From NCBI GenBank assembly GCA_964019055.1, contig OZ025213.1, positions 620,001-684,000 on the forward strand: a DNA stretch of 64,000 nucleotides, given 5' to 3'. The position numbers and the translations under genes were made by a program. Numbering within the stretch: position 1 is the stretch's first letter; each line of letters opens with the position of its first letter. This document shows positions 25,201 through 39,400 of this stretch, piece by piece. The notes under the pieces were generated by a model. It saw only the letters and a list, made by a program, of their open reading frames with translations, had not been told where the DNA came from and did no database searches. Origin of the DNA: Anthopleura xanthogrammica. Its lineage: Eukaryota; Cnidaria; Anthozoa; Actiniaria; Actiniidae.

Positions 25201-28200
25201 TCTGAAGGTGTTATAGTCATGATTAAGGAGAAGTATAGATTGTAAATGAAATTCCCTCTTTCTTTATGCATTTTAAACAGGGTTTGGAAAAATGTCCAGC
25301 TAAAAAGAGGAATGAAACTAAAAAGGCAATCGTGAAGATGATAGAAAAGAGGTAGGCATGAATAGCTTGTTGTCAAGATTGTGTCATGTGAAAAGAAGGA
25401 AAACTTCAACACCTTATTTAATCTCTAAGAACTTTGTAGATAGGTGTAATGATTTTTGATTTCAGACCATGTGCGATTCCCATGAGTATTATTTATTTAT
25501 TTATTTAACATCCTTGTGACAGAAACAAGGAATCATATTCTATAGGGATGACATGGGTTGAAATGGGAAAACATTATGTTCAAGGTTGAGGTCTGTTTGT
25601 TCTTCGTACTGATTATCCCATTGTGTGTAATATATCGAGATTGTGAGATTAATTAATTCATCAGAAGTTGTGGAATAAAATATGATTAAGTTTCAAGTGC
25701 TGGTTTTGTTACAGGTTCCCGAAAGACAAGCCACACCCCCTAGATACAGCACAGGTTAGTCTGCAGATCTTTTCTTTCACTGGATAAACTTTAGAAGACT
25801 AAAATATTGCCTCAGCTACATTGATATTGCTAATATCTATTTAGAATTGTAAATAAATTATGATTGCATTGTGGCTATCAGAGCAAATGTAGCTTGTGAA
25901 TAAGATTGACAAACTTTCTAATTTTGTCTCAATACCCTGAAACAACCCCTGGGTAGAAAGTCAGGCACTGATAATTCACAGATCGAATTGGAATTTAGCA
26001 TATTAGGTTTTGCAGAGGGAGGAAAACTGGAGAACCCAGAGAAAACCCCTCAAATCAAGGTAGATATATACCTACCAAACTCTACTCATGTGCTATGCTG
26101 AGTCTGAGAATTGAACCAGGGACTCCAGAGGTGAGAGGAAAGTGCACCACCGCTATGCCACCCTTGATTCCCAAAGTGCTTGACAAAAAGTGTAGAGAAT
26201 AAGAAAATAAAAGTCAGTGTACATCTAGGTTCCTTGCATTGAAAGATTATCTGTTTTTCAGGATGCGCTTGTTGCTCTCAGATTAATATCCAATCAGCAT
26301 CAACGATCAATTAGTTTCCGTGACAACCACCCTCACCTTTTAGCCCACAATGTAACCTATGAACCTAATGGCAGTCCTGAAGATACAGATAGAGGTACAC
26401 TTAAAGTCACTGGGTATGTCAGAGGGAAGACCCTGTCTGCTAACAGATTGGTTCATTTGGCTGGCTTTGGAGACTTTCAGATGAGTCAGGTACAAGAAAA
26501 ATGATTTACTTTGTCATCACATTTATAAATCTGCTTTAAATGCTCTCAAGATGGAGCACTGATGAGTGCGGTGGGATTATGGTGAGGTGACACCTAGAAC
26601 AACAATATTCCCATTTGAACGAATAAAACTATTATGGTTTTTTCTTTCATTCAGTGTTGGGTTTTTTATTTTGTAGATCGAAGCAGTTACTGATCCTTTT
26701 TCTTCACAAGTAAAAAGAAAGGATTCCAAGGCAGGACAATCTTCAATGGCTGTGGTATGTATAACAAGTTTAAAATAAATGCTGTTACGGCATGCTGCTT
26801 GTCAGTTCATTTAATAATTATTGATAATGATGATGTTGATGACGATGATGTGATGATGATGATGATGATGACGACGACGACGATGATGATGATGATGATG
26901 ACAACGATGATAATGATGTTGACGACGATGATGATGATGATGACGACGACGATTATGATGATGTTGATGACAACGATGATGATGTTGATGATAATGATGA
27001 CGGCGGCGACGACGATGATGATGATGATGATCGTGGTGATGATGATGACGATGATGATGATGACGATGATGATGATGATGATGATGATGTCCTTTTTTCA
27101 AAGGATGAAGAGTGTGGTGTAAGTGCTATGGAAGAAGATGTGAGGATAATAGACAAAGCAAGCCCTAGTTTACAAGAAAGTCTGCAGTCTGAAGTAGAAC
27201 CTGATCCAATGGAGGGTGAACAGACTTGGCCAACAGAAGATGAACTACTAGAAGCTGAAGGTAAACCTGCAAAACTACTCTCATCACGGCCACTAGCAAA
27301 TGAATCTAGCTGTCACACGGTACTGGACGAATTTTTGACCGTTCAAAAAGTTGTACGTTTAGTCGTTCCGTTTACACAGAACTCTGCTATCTGGACAAAA
27401 ATTCAAACGTTTAGTCGTGAAAATTTGAGGCTTGGTTCCGTCTAAATGGTATGTGTACGTCCGGTACCATGTAAACAAAGCTTGAACCCCCGTTTTTGAA
27501 ATCTTGCTCTTGTCGTGTAGGGAGTATGGTTGGGTGTGGGTGTGACTATTGGAGTTTGTTACGGCAGTGCTTCTCAATAGCACGTGAGGAATCATACAAT
27601 TTGTCATCGCGACAAAATAGGGTTTTGTTCAACGTCAATTCAAGTGTTTCTATGACATTGCCTATGGAACGTCATAGAAATGCCTTGATTGACGTCCATC
27701 AAAACCTACCTTATCGAGACGACACCACTTTATCGAGAAACACTGCAATCAGATAGCACCAGACTTTGTTGTCTTCATTAAACCCTCGGATATTTTCCAT
27801 CAGAGTTGGCAAAGAAGCAGTTGGACTCCAAGAAGACGAGTAAACGAGTTCCAAAAGGCACCTCTGATTACCAAGCCGCTTGGATTATGGATGATAATAA
27901 TGATGATGATGATGATGATGATGACACTAGCGATGATGATGAAGACGACGATGATGATGATGATGATGAATACATTAGTGCTGTTAAAGAAGAAAGTGAT
28001 GGCGATGAGAGTATGGTAGGTAATGAAATATTGAAGTTAAAACTAGCTAAGTAAGATTATAACTGGATATATCATAATAGATGTCCAAACGTTTTCGGCT
28101 ATGAAACCGCCATCTTCCATTAATTCCCTGAAGATGGTTTCATAACCGGAAACGTTGGGACGTCTACTATAATATATATATAATCTTACTTAGCCCATGT

Positions 28201-31200
28201 AATTTCAATATTTGATATGGTGGAGAAAAAGAATCATTATTATAATGAAATATTTTTCAACACAATTTTTATTGTTAATAGATATTGGTAAATTTCATGG
28301 CTTTTAGCTTTTATATTGTTAGATGTCAGTTATACTCATGATATTATAGTATTATTAATTGTTTATAAGATTGTAGCTATTACGTGCATCCCTCGTTAAA
28401 TAGACTCTATTACTGCTATTTCTAAAAGGAAATACTTGATTCCAGTAAGTTTTTTTATATAAAGTCGTTCTCAAGAACGCACGGATTCGTCTTCGCGACA
28501 AATTTGGTGTTGCCAGACGTCAATCAAGGCGTTGCCATGACATTTCATAGACGAATACGTGCCGTTATCGGACAATACATTGCAACGGAAACACTTTTTC
28601 TGACGTATACCAAAACCCCATTTTGCGCATGTTTTAGCGCATGTTTTTGAGATGTAACTGTACGACAAAGTTCCGGTCGGGCTTCCTGTACTTTTGCGTC
28701 CAATCCAAAAGCTTATCGTTTTTCTACTTCTGATATATCAGGCTTGAGAAAAATAGCAACGTTTCAAAAGGGTTGTTATTGCGAGAAAAAAAAGAAGAAA
28801 AAAAGAGTGGACGATAGAAAAATTAAGAAGGAAAAAAAAAACCGGAAAAATAAACTGAAGAGAAACCAGTAGTTCATTTTACCGATAATATCCATAATTT
28901 ATGAGAACAATTCTTTGTTTTCTATTATATTTTTAACCTTCTGAAAACAAGACAGCCGCCGCGAGGAATGATTCCCTTTTTTTAAAAACCCTTCAAGTTC
29001 AATGAACTTCATCTGGACGTCTTGACATTTCTTAGGTCATTAGCTAAAACCCACAGGAAACGAAGTCCTTCCAACTCCTCTGCAAAATCGAAAGACGTCA
29101 AAAACAATGACATTTTATGGTTTTTTTTAATTCATTCGCGAAAGACTTCGGTTGCTAATAAATAAGCCTTTAGAAAGTTTATCTTTCTTATCATTCGTGT
29201 TGAAAATTTTCTAGTTGTTTGAACAAGTAACTAGTACCCCAGGGGCTTTTCGATTAAAATCAGCACCGGTAAAAACGTCTACATTTTTTATTCTTGTTTT
29301 TAAGATCGGTGTAAACTGAAGTTAAATTTAAGTTATATTGATTACACTACGTACATCGAGATAATTTGAAATGTAATTGGAAGCACTTATTTCTTAAAGC
29401 ATCAATAATATAGTGTTTGCAAGCCCCAAAGTTATGGATATTGGACTCAGAATATGTACTGTTAAAAAAACATATGTTTAATCTCGTCACGAAAAGTCTT
29501 CCTCGCTAATGCATAGACAAAAAAGTTTGGCGCAGAGTTAAAATATCGTAATAAAAAGGTGGCATACCGCAGGTTGGTAGACACGACACACCCTTTAATG
29601 AGTTTACAAGTCAAATAGTACTGGAAAAACCCATTGCATGATAAAAATATGATATTGAGTATACCAACAGCTGCTACTGCGCCGTTATGGGCTTTGGAGT
29701 TTTGGGATTTTTGACCTTTGGGATTGGTTTCCACGTTTACGGCTACTTGCATTTCATGTTCCTTGATCTTGACTTTGTGTCGTCTTAGTACTAGGAGAAT
29801 CCTTGTGTACGCGTAGACCGTTAATAGATTAGGAACCACGGTGAATATAATCATGTAAATAATACTATCCACGAATAAACCGTTCTTGTAATGTGTTAGT
29901 TTGAAGACAAGGTAGGGAATTCCCTTAATAAACGATATAAACCATGCGAATATTATCAGTAGACGCACCCGTGACTTCGTACACATGAAAATATAGGTGA
30001 AGGGGTGAACTACTGCTACATAACGGTCCAAAGTTAACACACATAGGTTCGTAACAGACGCTATCATGACCACATCCATAAGTGAGTTGACGAACTGGTA
30101 GGTAATGTAGCTACAACTGAACCAGTATCTACAGACAATTGAAGAAGGGACGTTGAATAACCCGACTAAAAAGTCCGCTACGGCCAGTGAAAGAATAAGC
30201 CAGTTTGGAGACTCTTTTTTACGAAGCTGTTTTCGAGAACAAATTAAATATATGGCCAAACCGTTCCCTACAACAGTGACAAAAGAAATTATTCCACGAA
30301 GAGTCCAGTACCAAACGGGGTACTCTGAAAGACTGTATGTAGTTGAGTTGGGTTTAACTGAGAAGTTGTCTTCAGAAGTTGTTGTTGCGTTGCATGTAGC
30401 AGCACTGCAGTTCATTGTTCACTTTTGGGTTCACCTTTACTTGTTCATGCAGTATGAGTATCTCGTTGTATCTCCCTTCTCAAGGACTTTCGGGCATTCT
30501 TTTCAGCAACTCCTCAATGATAGACGTTTGCTGTTTTTAAAGCTGAAATCTCGTACTGACACTTGCTGAAGAAAAACAAATAAAATATATCTTCAAAATC
30601 AACTTCAAAGAAAGTGGTCACCAGCCGATTGAACGATTTTAGTCGCGCAAACCGGGAGTTACTTTGCATATCAGTTAGGCGACTCACTATTATCAATCTG
30701 TTCGCTCTCTCCCTAATAACCTATAACTAATATATACGCAAGCTTTTCTTAAATATGCTTGTTTTACCAGCGTGATTTTATGCAGCCTTTCAAATTTTCT
30801 AGTTCTTAATTTACGTTTATTCGAATCAAAGCCAATCACATCATGATATTTGTAGAAAGAACAGCTGGAAAAGAAAACTATTGGCTACCTGGGATGCACT
30901 TGGTTATTCTTCAAATCTTTTCAAGGTAGTAATTATGAAGTCGAAAGTAAATTCGTGCCGATCACCCCCACCTGTTACTGAAGTAAGACCTTAAGTGACG
31001 TAACGTTGAAGCTCATAATTATAACACGCCTCACTTTTAAATCAAAATGGCTGAAAAATGTATTCGTAGAACTATACTTCATCTCTAATTAATGAGAAGC
31101 TAAATTACATTTTTACGACGCTTTTCTCTACTCGATTTTCTGATTTATATATATATTATTTTGTCTCTGGTACAAGTGTTTACAGTAAGTATTGCTGCTA

Positions 31201-33484
31201 TAGTTTTTTCGGCCCGTTTGAAAGATTTCTTCAATTGGTTTTGCATTTCTATCACAAAATTGGATCAATTTGACTTGCTAAGTTGTGTAAATATCACAAG
31301 TAAAGTGTAAAAAAAAATTAAGCTTTTTTCTTAATTTTTATTTTTATGTAAAATCATAACATCTGTTTTTACTGTTTTGTTTTCGATTTGAATATAGATA
31401 ATATAGATAAATTTGCGATATTTCTTTTGTTGTATCTTTGATTAACACAAGTATAAGAGTGAAAAGCCTTCGATATTGATCTTTTTTCAGTTTTGCTTAA
31501 AAGGTTAGTTACCCTTCGAGATATGTCGTATCCGACAGTTTGTCCTTTTCAGTTCTGTCTTTTTTATCAAACAAAACCATTTCTTAAAATCACACTGCAA
31601 TTACTTCCCAAATTTGCATTCATATCGGACTGCAACTTAAATAAAATGGGCAGCCAAGAAGGGCATAAACTCTTAATATTATGAAGATTTTGTAAGGACA
31701 ATATGTTTAGCTTACTTATGAAATTTTAATTAAAGTACTTCGAGGCAACATGATGTTTTCTAAGAAATTAAATATTATAATCTTAAAATATTGAAGCAAG
31801 AAAACTTATCAACGAAGAAAACGTAGAAACCAAAAACCAGTTGACTGAGATCTTATGAGTATATGTTCTGTGAAAGCAAAGTAAAAGTATAGCTAATAGT
31901 TTCTAAGTAACCAGAGATTTTCTTGAATTAATTTTGTTTAAGATTTTAATTGTGTGCAAAGATGGTGTCAACTCGCTAATAGAATATGTTCTCGCCTACA
32001 AAGGTATACTAACTGATGTTATGAATATCATAGTACAATAGTAGAAAATAAATAGGAACCCTGCAAATGTCAATAAACTAATTGAAACATTGTTTTTAAT
32101 TATGCCAGGGAGTCTGTTTGCCTATGCTAAATTATGATACCAAGGGAAAACCTAGAATTCGCTATAATTTTTGCCAATAGGCGGGCCACGTACGATATAT
32201 TTAATTGTTATAAAAAGATATAATAGATAATAAGACCTCACAAAACCTCTGACGACTAAGTAGATATAGTGGTGTAGATTCTATTAACTTAAGATGTTTT
32301 TTACGAGATATTTTAAATATTGCAAAAGCCGGGTAGAAACGTCGTGTATCGTACACCGTAGTATTTATAAAAGGAAATCCATTTGGTAATGATTATTTTG
32401 TGTCCTACATGAAGTAACTTGCCGCTGAAGCTTGAAAATCATGTTTTTGGTATCGAAGGTGGCGCCACAAGCGTTTTTAATTCATTTTAATATCAATCTA
32501 GTAAAACCTGATAAGCAGTTGGCAAAGTGTTTTTGTTTGTTTTAGCATAGTGTGGGATTCCTGTGGTTTGACGTAATTATTCCTTTTCTCTATTTGTAGA
32601 AAATGGAAGACGATGAAGAATATGAAACGGTAAGGAATTCAATAACTTTTTTTTGTGTGTGCGTCTTTGGTTTTGGTTGCCAAATCCTAAGTAGTCGAAT
32701 GACGCACTTACTGTGATTTCAGATAGATATGGCGCCATTTTGTTTAGACCAGATGCTCATTACCATGGAAACGTGATGTGATAGTTTCGTGTGACTTGTG
32801 CTGCAAAACCTACACGAACGCGAACTCGCCTGGTCATCAACGTTGTGGTGCCGTCCCGAGCGTTCTGCTAATATCGCGCGCTGTGATTGGGTCAAACGTT
32901 CTTGTGACCATGCCGTGCATTGCGACTTTATATATTCAACCCCGCAAACACAGGGAGCCCAGTTTGAGAAAATCGAAGTAATGGCTTTGTTTTTGTAAAA
33001 CTGGCCTTAATAATTATCTTAATGGGCAATCATTATATCATTGTATCTAGATTAGCGTATCAGAACCGGAAACAGATAATAGTAAATACGACGAGGCTGT
33101 CGACGTAGACGAGGAACGCCTGCAGTAAGTTGAAATACCTAATCGTATGCATATATGAGATATTGATGGCGCAGCTGCTCAGTCTGGAACCATGCAAATG
33201 TAAGAGAAAATAACCCAGCATCATCATCAACAGCATCCATAACCATATAACCACCAACAACGTTAACAATAACATCATCGACATCCACGATCAGGCGACA
33301 AAAACAGCAGGCAACAAAAACAGCATCATCAACATAATTACATTATTTACAACATCATCGTCTTGAGCACCAAGATCTTTACCTATAACATCGTTATCAA
33401 CAACAGCAGCAACAACAGCAATAATATGATCAACAACATCTCAACATCAGCATCAACACCAACATCATTCACTATAACATCGTT

Positions 33485-33515
<31 letters not shown>

Positions 33516-33576
33516 ATAATATGATCAACAACATCTCAACATCAGCATCAACATCATTCACTATAACATCGTTATC

Positions 33577-33613
<37 letters not shown>

Positions 33614-35896
33614 TAAACAATAATATGATCAACAACTTCTCAACATCAGCATCAATACCAACATCATTCACTATAACATCGTTATCAACAACAACAACAT
33701 CAACAACAACATAAACAAACAATAACATTAAAGCGGTTTTCCGGTTTGAGTGGAAAACAGTAAGTCAGATCATCGTAGCAGTACTGTAGCAGTACTATAG
33801 CCGTACCGTATCTTACCACAGCCGTAACTATATGTTGTGATTGGATGAATTACTGGAAGACAATACGAAGCCATTTCAATGTTACGGCATGTCGTACCGT
33901 GTACGTGCTGTAAGTCATTACCGTATGTTTCCCACTCATACGATAACCATTCTTATGGGAAGCCATTTCAATGATACGGCATGTCGTACCGTGTACGTGC
34001 TGTAAGTCATGCAGTACCGTGTTTCCCACTCATAAGAAAACAGCTCTATCAACAACATCATCTTCAACATTATTAACTATAACATCAACAACAACAACAA
34101 ACGAAAATGGCATCACTATCAACAACATTACTAACGGCACTGAACCAAATCCCAGAATATCTTGGCAATTAACCGTATTCCATCCATTCTCTTGTTCTTA
34201 TTGTTTCTTCTACTGAAATATTCAACTATTTCTTTGTCAACGGCGAACAAAATGGGCTCAGTCGCTAGCGTCATAGTGTCCGTAATTCCAAGAACTAAAT
34301 CATGTCAGCTAAAAGTAATTATAGAAAAAGATCTAGAAACTTCCTTGTTTCGAACCATTGTTTGATTAGTTTCATAGAGTGGTGTCGTGGTGTCTATCAT
34401 GTCTTCTGTCATAAGGAGTTTCGCTTCATGGTTGACTTCCTTTCGGTAATGTCCCCGTATTGAAAAATACCACTAATTAATTTCTTGAATCTTGAGCCCT
34501 CCAAGAGAAAATGAAATCTCATATTTTTTTACACATAGGGCTAGTTGAAAAACTCCTAGGAAATGAAAAAACATCGAGGGAAAACTTGGATAAAAGTGGC
34601 TCGTAAAAATACACAGCCTTATTACACAACTTTCTGTTTTAGAGCCTCTATAATTTTCTAAATTAGATGATAGATATAATTTGACTATAAAAAATTGCGA
34701 TGAAATACTATATAACATAGTTAAAAAACTAGATAAAAATATAAACTGCGACGTTTCGACTTAGCCTTAGTCATTAGCAAGCAAAGAAAAGAGGGAATAA
34801 CGAGACTATATATAAGAAAATGATACACAATAGAATGCAATAAAGCCCTAGAGACAACCGCTAATTAGGTGAAAAGTTTAGCACGGACAAAGTCCTCTTG
34901 AGTATTAAGCTTGGGCCAAGAGACCATAAATAACTAATACTCAAGGGGACTCTATCCGTGTCACTCAAGAAGACTATCGCTTCTCTATGATATTCACTTT
35001 ACCTTTTACAAACCTTCTCTCCAAAGACAACTATTCTTATATTTTTTATCTACCACTTGAAAATACTTTCGATTCTTTTTCACGAATTCCGAAAAATTTT
35101 GTGTTTATGAACTGACGTTTCACGTTTGCTGTAAACGAGATGCTTCAACTCTCTATTGATATACTACTAGTTTACTTACGAAACCTTGTAGATATTATTG
35201 CTGTCCATGCATCATAAAACCTTCTATGTGTACAGGCATTGCCGTATTGTTTGTATGATACAATACACTTCTTGACTTTTAAAGGTTGGAGAAACTCCGA
35301 GCGGAGCATGAGAACGAGATGTTCCCGGATGAGATGGACACGCCCACGAATGTACCAGCGCGTACTCGATTTCAGAAGTAAGTTTTAATTCAATTGGTTT
35401 ACGTTAGTCAACTGACCTCACAAAGGGGAGTATTTACGTTTTCTTTTTATACGTGGCTTTTAGGTATCGTGGACTTAAGAGTTTTCGAACGTCTCCGTGG
35501 GATCCCAAGGAAAATCTACCACAAGAATATTCCAGGTATTTTGTTTTTTTTTCTTGATTACATTTAAAGGTAAAATGGTTAAGTTATCCCTAAAGCCAAG
35601 ACATAACGGCACCTTTGTCGGGAGTTGCGTGAAATACCAGGAGGCTGTAAAAACAAGCTGTAAACATCTTGTGTTTCATCAATTGGTTTGCAGGATATTT
35701 CAGTTTCAGAACTTCAACAGGACAAGAAAGAGGGTCATGTGTGAAGATGAGGTCGAGGGAGCCGAGGTATGTCAGTGATATCATCATCATCATCACCATT
35801 ATCATTAATCATCATCATCATCATCACTACCATCATAATCACCATTATCATTAATCATCATCATCATCATAACTACCATCATCATCATCGTCGTCG

Positions 35897-35935
<39 letters not shown>

Positions 35936-36002
35936 CCATTATCATTAATCATCATCATCATCATCACTACCATCATCATCATCATCGTCGTCGTCGTCGT
36001 CG

Positions 36003-36053
<51 letters not shown>

Positions 36054-36111
36054 CCATTATCATTAATCATCATCATCATCATCACTACCATCATCATCAT
36101 CATCGTCGTCG

Positions 36112-36144
<33 letters not shown>

Positions 36145-36257
36145 CCATTATCATTAATCATCATCATCATCATCATCACCATTATCATTAATCATCATCA
36201 TCATCATCATCACCATTATCATTAATCATCATCATCATCATCATCACCATTATCATT

Positions 36258-36289
<32 letters not shown>

Positions 36290-36300
36290 CCATTATCATT

Positions 36301-36356
<56 letters not shown>

Positions 36357-36401
36357 CCATTATCATTAATCATCATCATCATCATCATCACCATTATCAT
36401 T

Positions 36402-36433
<32 letters not shown>

Positions 36434-39400
36434 CCATTATCATTAATCATCATCATCATCATCATCATCATCACCATTATCATTAATCATCATCATCATC
36501 ATCATCATCATTATCAACTTGTTTTGTCTACTGATCTATTCGTGCCAATTTTAGCTTAAAAGTTACGAACATATTACTTTTCTATTTGTCATTAGGAAGG
36601 ATGGTACGTAACTATTCACATCATCAACGTCCCCAAAGCCTTCATTGGTAAGTATTGTTCTATACTCTATACGCGAAGGGCATACGTATCAACATCCCAC
36701 ATGGATGCTAGTTCAACCTTTATTGATATTCCAACATGTGTAACTTGTTAGATTCTTATGATGCAAGTAAACCGTTGGTGGTGTTTGGTCTTCTGCCTCA
36801 TGAACAGAAGATGTCCGTAGTTCACTTTGTTATCAAGAGAATTCCCACTAATACTGATGCTGTCAAGTCGAAAGTAAGTCATCATATAAATTATTATTAT
36901 TAGTTATTAATGATTACCAACTTTCTCGCTTTATGCGCATGTTCAACAAGGGTTGCGTAGTTGTAGTGCACTCACCTCTCACCGATATCCGGGCTCGGCA
37001 CCTCATGTGAGTTTAGTCGGGTCTCCCTTTATTCGAAGTGTTTCTACGGCTTCTTCGTTTTTTTCTCTCTCTCCACAAAACCTAACAAGCTTAATTCCAA
37101 TTCGTGCCCTGACTTCAGCTTCAGGATTTGCGGATGAAATTGAAAGGTTTTCCGAATGATAACTACGTATTCTCTTTTAGCTTCGGTATTTATATGATAA
37201 CCATTTCTTTAATTAGAGATTAGCTTGCCCTTCCAGATCCATCGCTGGATATTGCCAGTTTTTTTCAGGGGTGAGGGGGGGTGGGGAAGGGGGAATTGTG
37301 ACGTGCAGCTCTACAGATGCCAGACACCGCCTAGACTGCGGTTACCAAAAACATCCATGGTTCACGATCTAAATGTCAATATCCAATTTAGTTGTATATA
37401 TTTCATCCTAATGAGTTTTTTTATAGGAACTTCTTGTTTTCCACTGTGGTTATAGAAGATTCGCTGCTCGTCCAGTATTTAGCCAGCACACGTCAGGAGA
37501 CAAGCACAAGGTGGGTAGTTAGATGTGGTTACATGAGAATGAACATATGGTAGAAATGAAAACACATGAACAAAAAAAAAACACTTTATTTGAACTTCAA
37601 TTATAATAATTAAATAATATATTACAAAAAGAAAAGTATGTAATAATATAATTATCAATATGTGTAAATCGTGTATTTAATCGATATTTTTAGACTGGAG
37701 GCTATGATAATTTTATTATTTAAGTTTATTAACTTCTATTGCGCAAATATCAATCCTTGACGAATTTTCATTTGCGCATTACAATATTTTACATTATAAA
37801 ATCAGTATATAAGATATAATACAATATAAATATAAAAGATGATTATCTACGTAATTTATTATATTACCACCATGCTCACGACCACGCGCATGTACCATCC
37901 CAAATCGCACCGCAGACCCGGCGATTCTCCAAATCTGCAATGCGACCCGAAGCGCCGACAGCGCGCAGTCATGAACACTGAGGCAGTATGCAGTACACAA
38001 AATAAATATATTTTCTAAAAATGTTTAAAAGAAAACAAAAATAAATAAGTAAATAAAAGATAAAAATAAACAAATATTTCAAAAAAATTAAACACCCTTA
38101 CAAAAAGGCTTTATGAAATAAAAATGTACTAAGTGAAGCGTTAGCTTTTCGAATTAGCCTTCAACATTTACGTTAAATTATATTACAGAGTGTAGGAGTT
38201 GGAAGTTTAATCTGAAAACCCAAAATTAAAAATCTGCTTATCTCGAACTGCTTTTCCATATTCAAAAACGAGAAAATTCTGTCACACAATAAATTTTCAG
38301 GGCTCCTGTTGGTAACAGTGACATAATTGTAGCTGAAGTGCGACCCTGTGTAATTAAATGTGCATGTCATCAATTCATTCCATCAGGAAACGTTGAATGT
38401 TTCAAGATGCCAAAATCCAGCGATAACATGTAGCTTGGCAGAGCTGTAATAAGAGCTCTTTGTATCTAATGTCTTCAATATTTTGTTTGACGAAAATAAT
38501 TTCAATGTAGTTCATGAGATGTAACTTTAGTCTTGTATTCTAAGTAGTTGTCATTGCTTTTTTGCGGGGAAGGGGTTGCTCGCAATCTCGTAACGCCTAT
38601 TCTAAGTCAGTGATAATATTTTCTTGTCCACAGTACGAACGATTTCTACCTCAAGAAGGCGTGTGTGTGGTCAGTGTATATGCACCAATAATGTTCTCTC
38701 CCTGTCCTGTACTTGTGTTCACGCCAGATCAAACAGGTGGGTAGTCTTTACTGGTTGATGAATGCTTACTGTATCTTTATTACTGGGATGCCTGTGGTAG
38801 CCCAGTGTAAAGATGCCTCAATTAGGTCCTGAAGTCTTTTTTCTTTTTCTCCATCAAAAACTAATTTCCAATTTACTGTCAGTCTCGTTCGAGCACACTC
38901 TCTCATTGCCTGTAGTTTCTAAGATGGAATGATTAGTATTCTAATAGAACTTTTTGGCGAAATTCTGTTAAAGTCGCGTCTTCGCAAAAGTTACAGCTAA
39001 GCAAAGTAGTAATACTCAAGGGAATAAATGTGGTAACTAAATAAGCAAAGAAATAATACTCAAGAGAATGACATACACCTGGGTTTCAAAATGGGTATAA
39101 ACAGTCCCCACAAAGTAGGTTTCCATTAATCTCGATGATCCGCGGTTACTAACAGTCTGTTTGTATGTGTTGTCTCTTTCTAGGGACACATTCACTGTTA
39201 GCCAGTGGGTCACTGTACAAGGTAGACCCAGACAGAATCATAGCCAAGAAGATCGTGATCAGTGGCTTTCCGTATAAAATCAATAAACGCTCGGTGGTTA
39301 TTCGGTATATGTTCTTTAACCGAGGTAAGTGCTGCCTGATGAGAAAGCAGTGATGTAGACTGACCTATAATGACTGTCAGGAAATGGGTGCCTGTGCACT

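Noticed and set aside
26757..27156. Poly-Met, poly-His and poly-Ser frames
   Set aside because: Triplet repeat of intron 10 in three frames; the TSR1 exon starts only at 27104.
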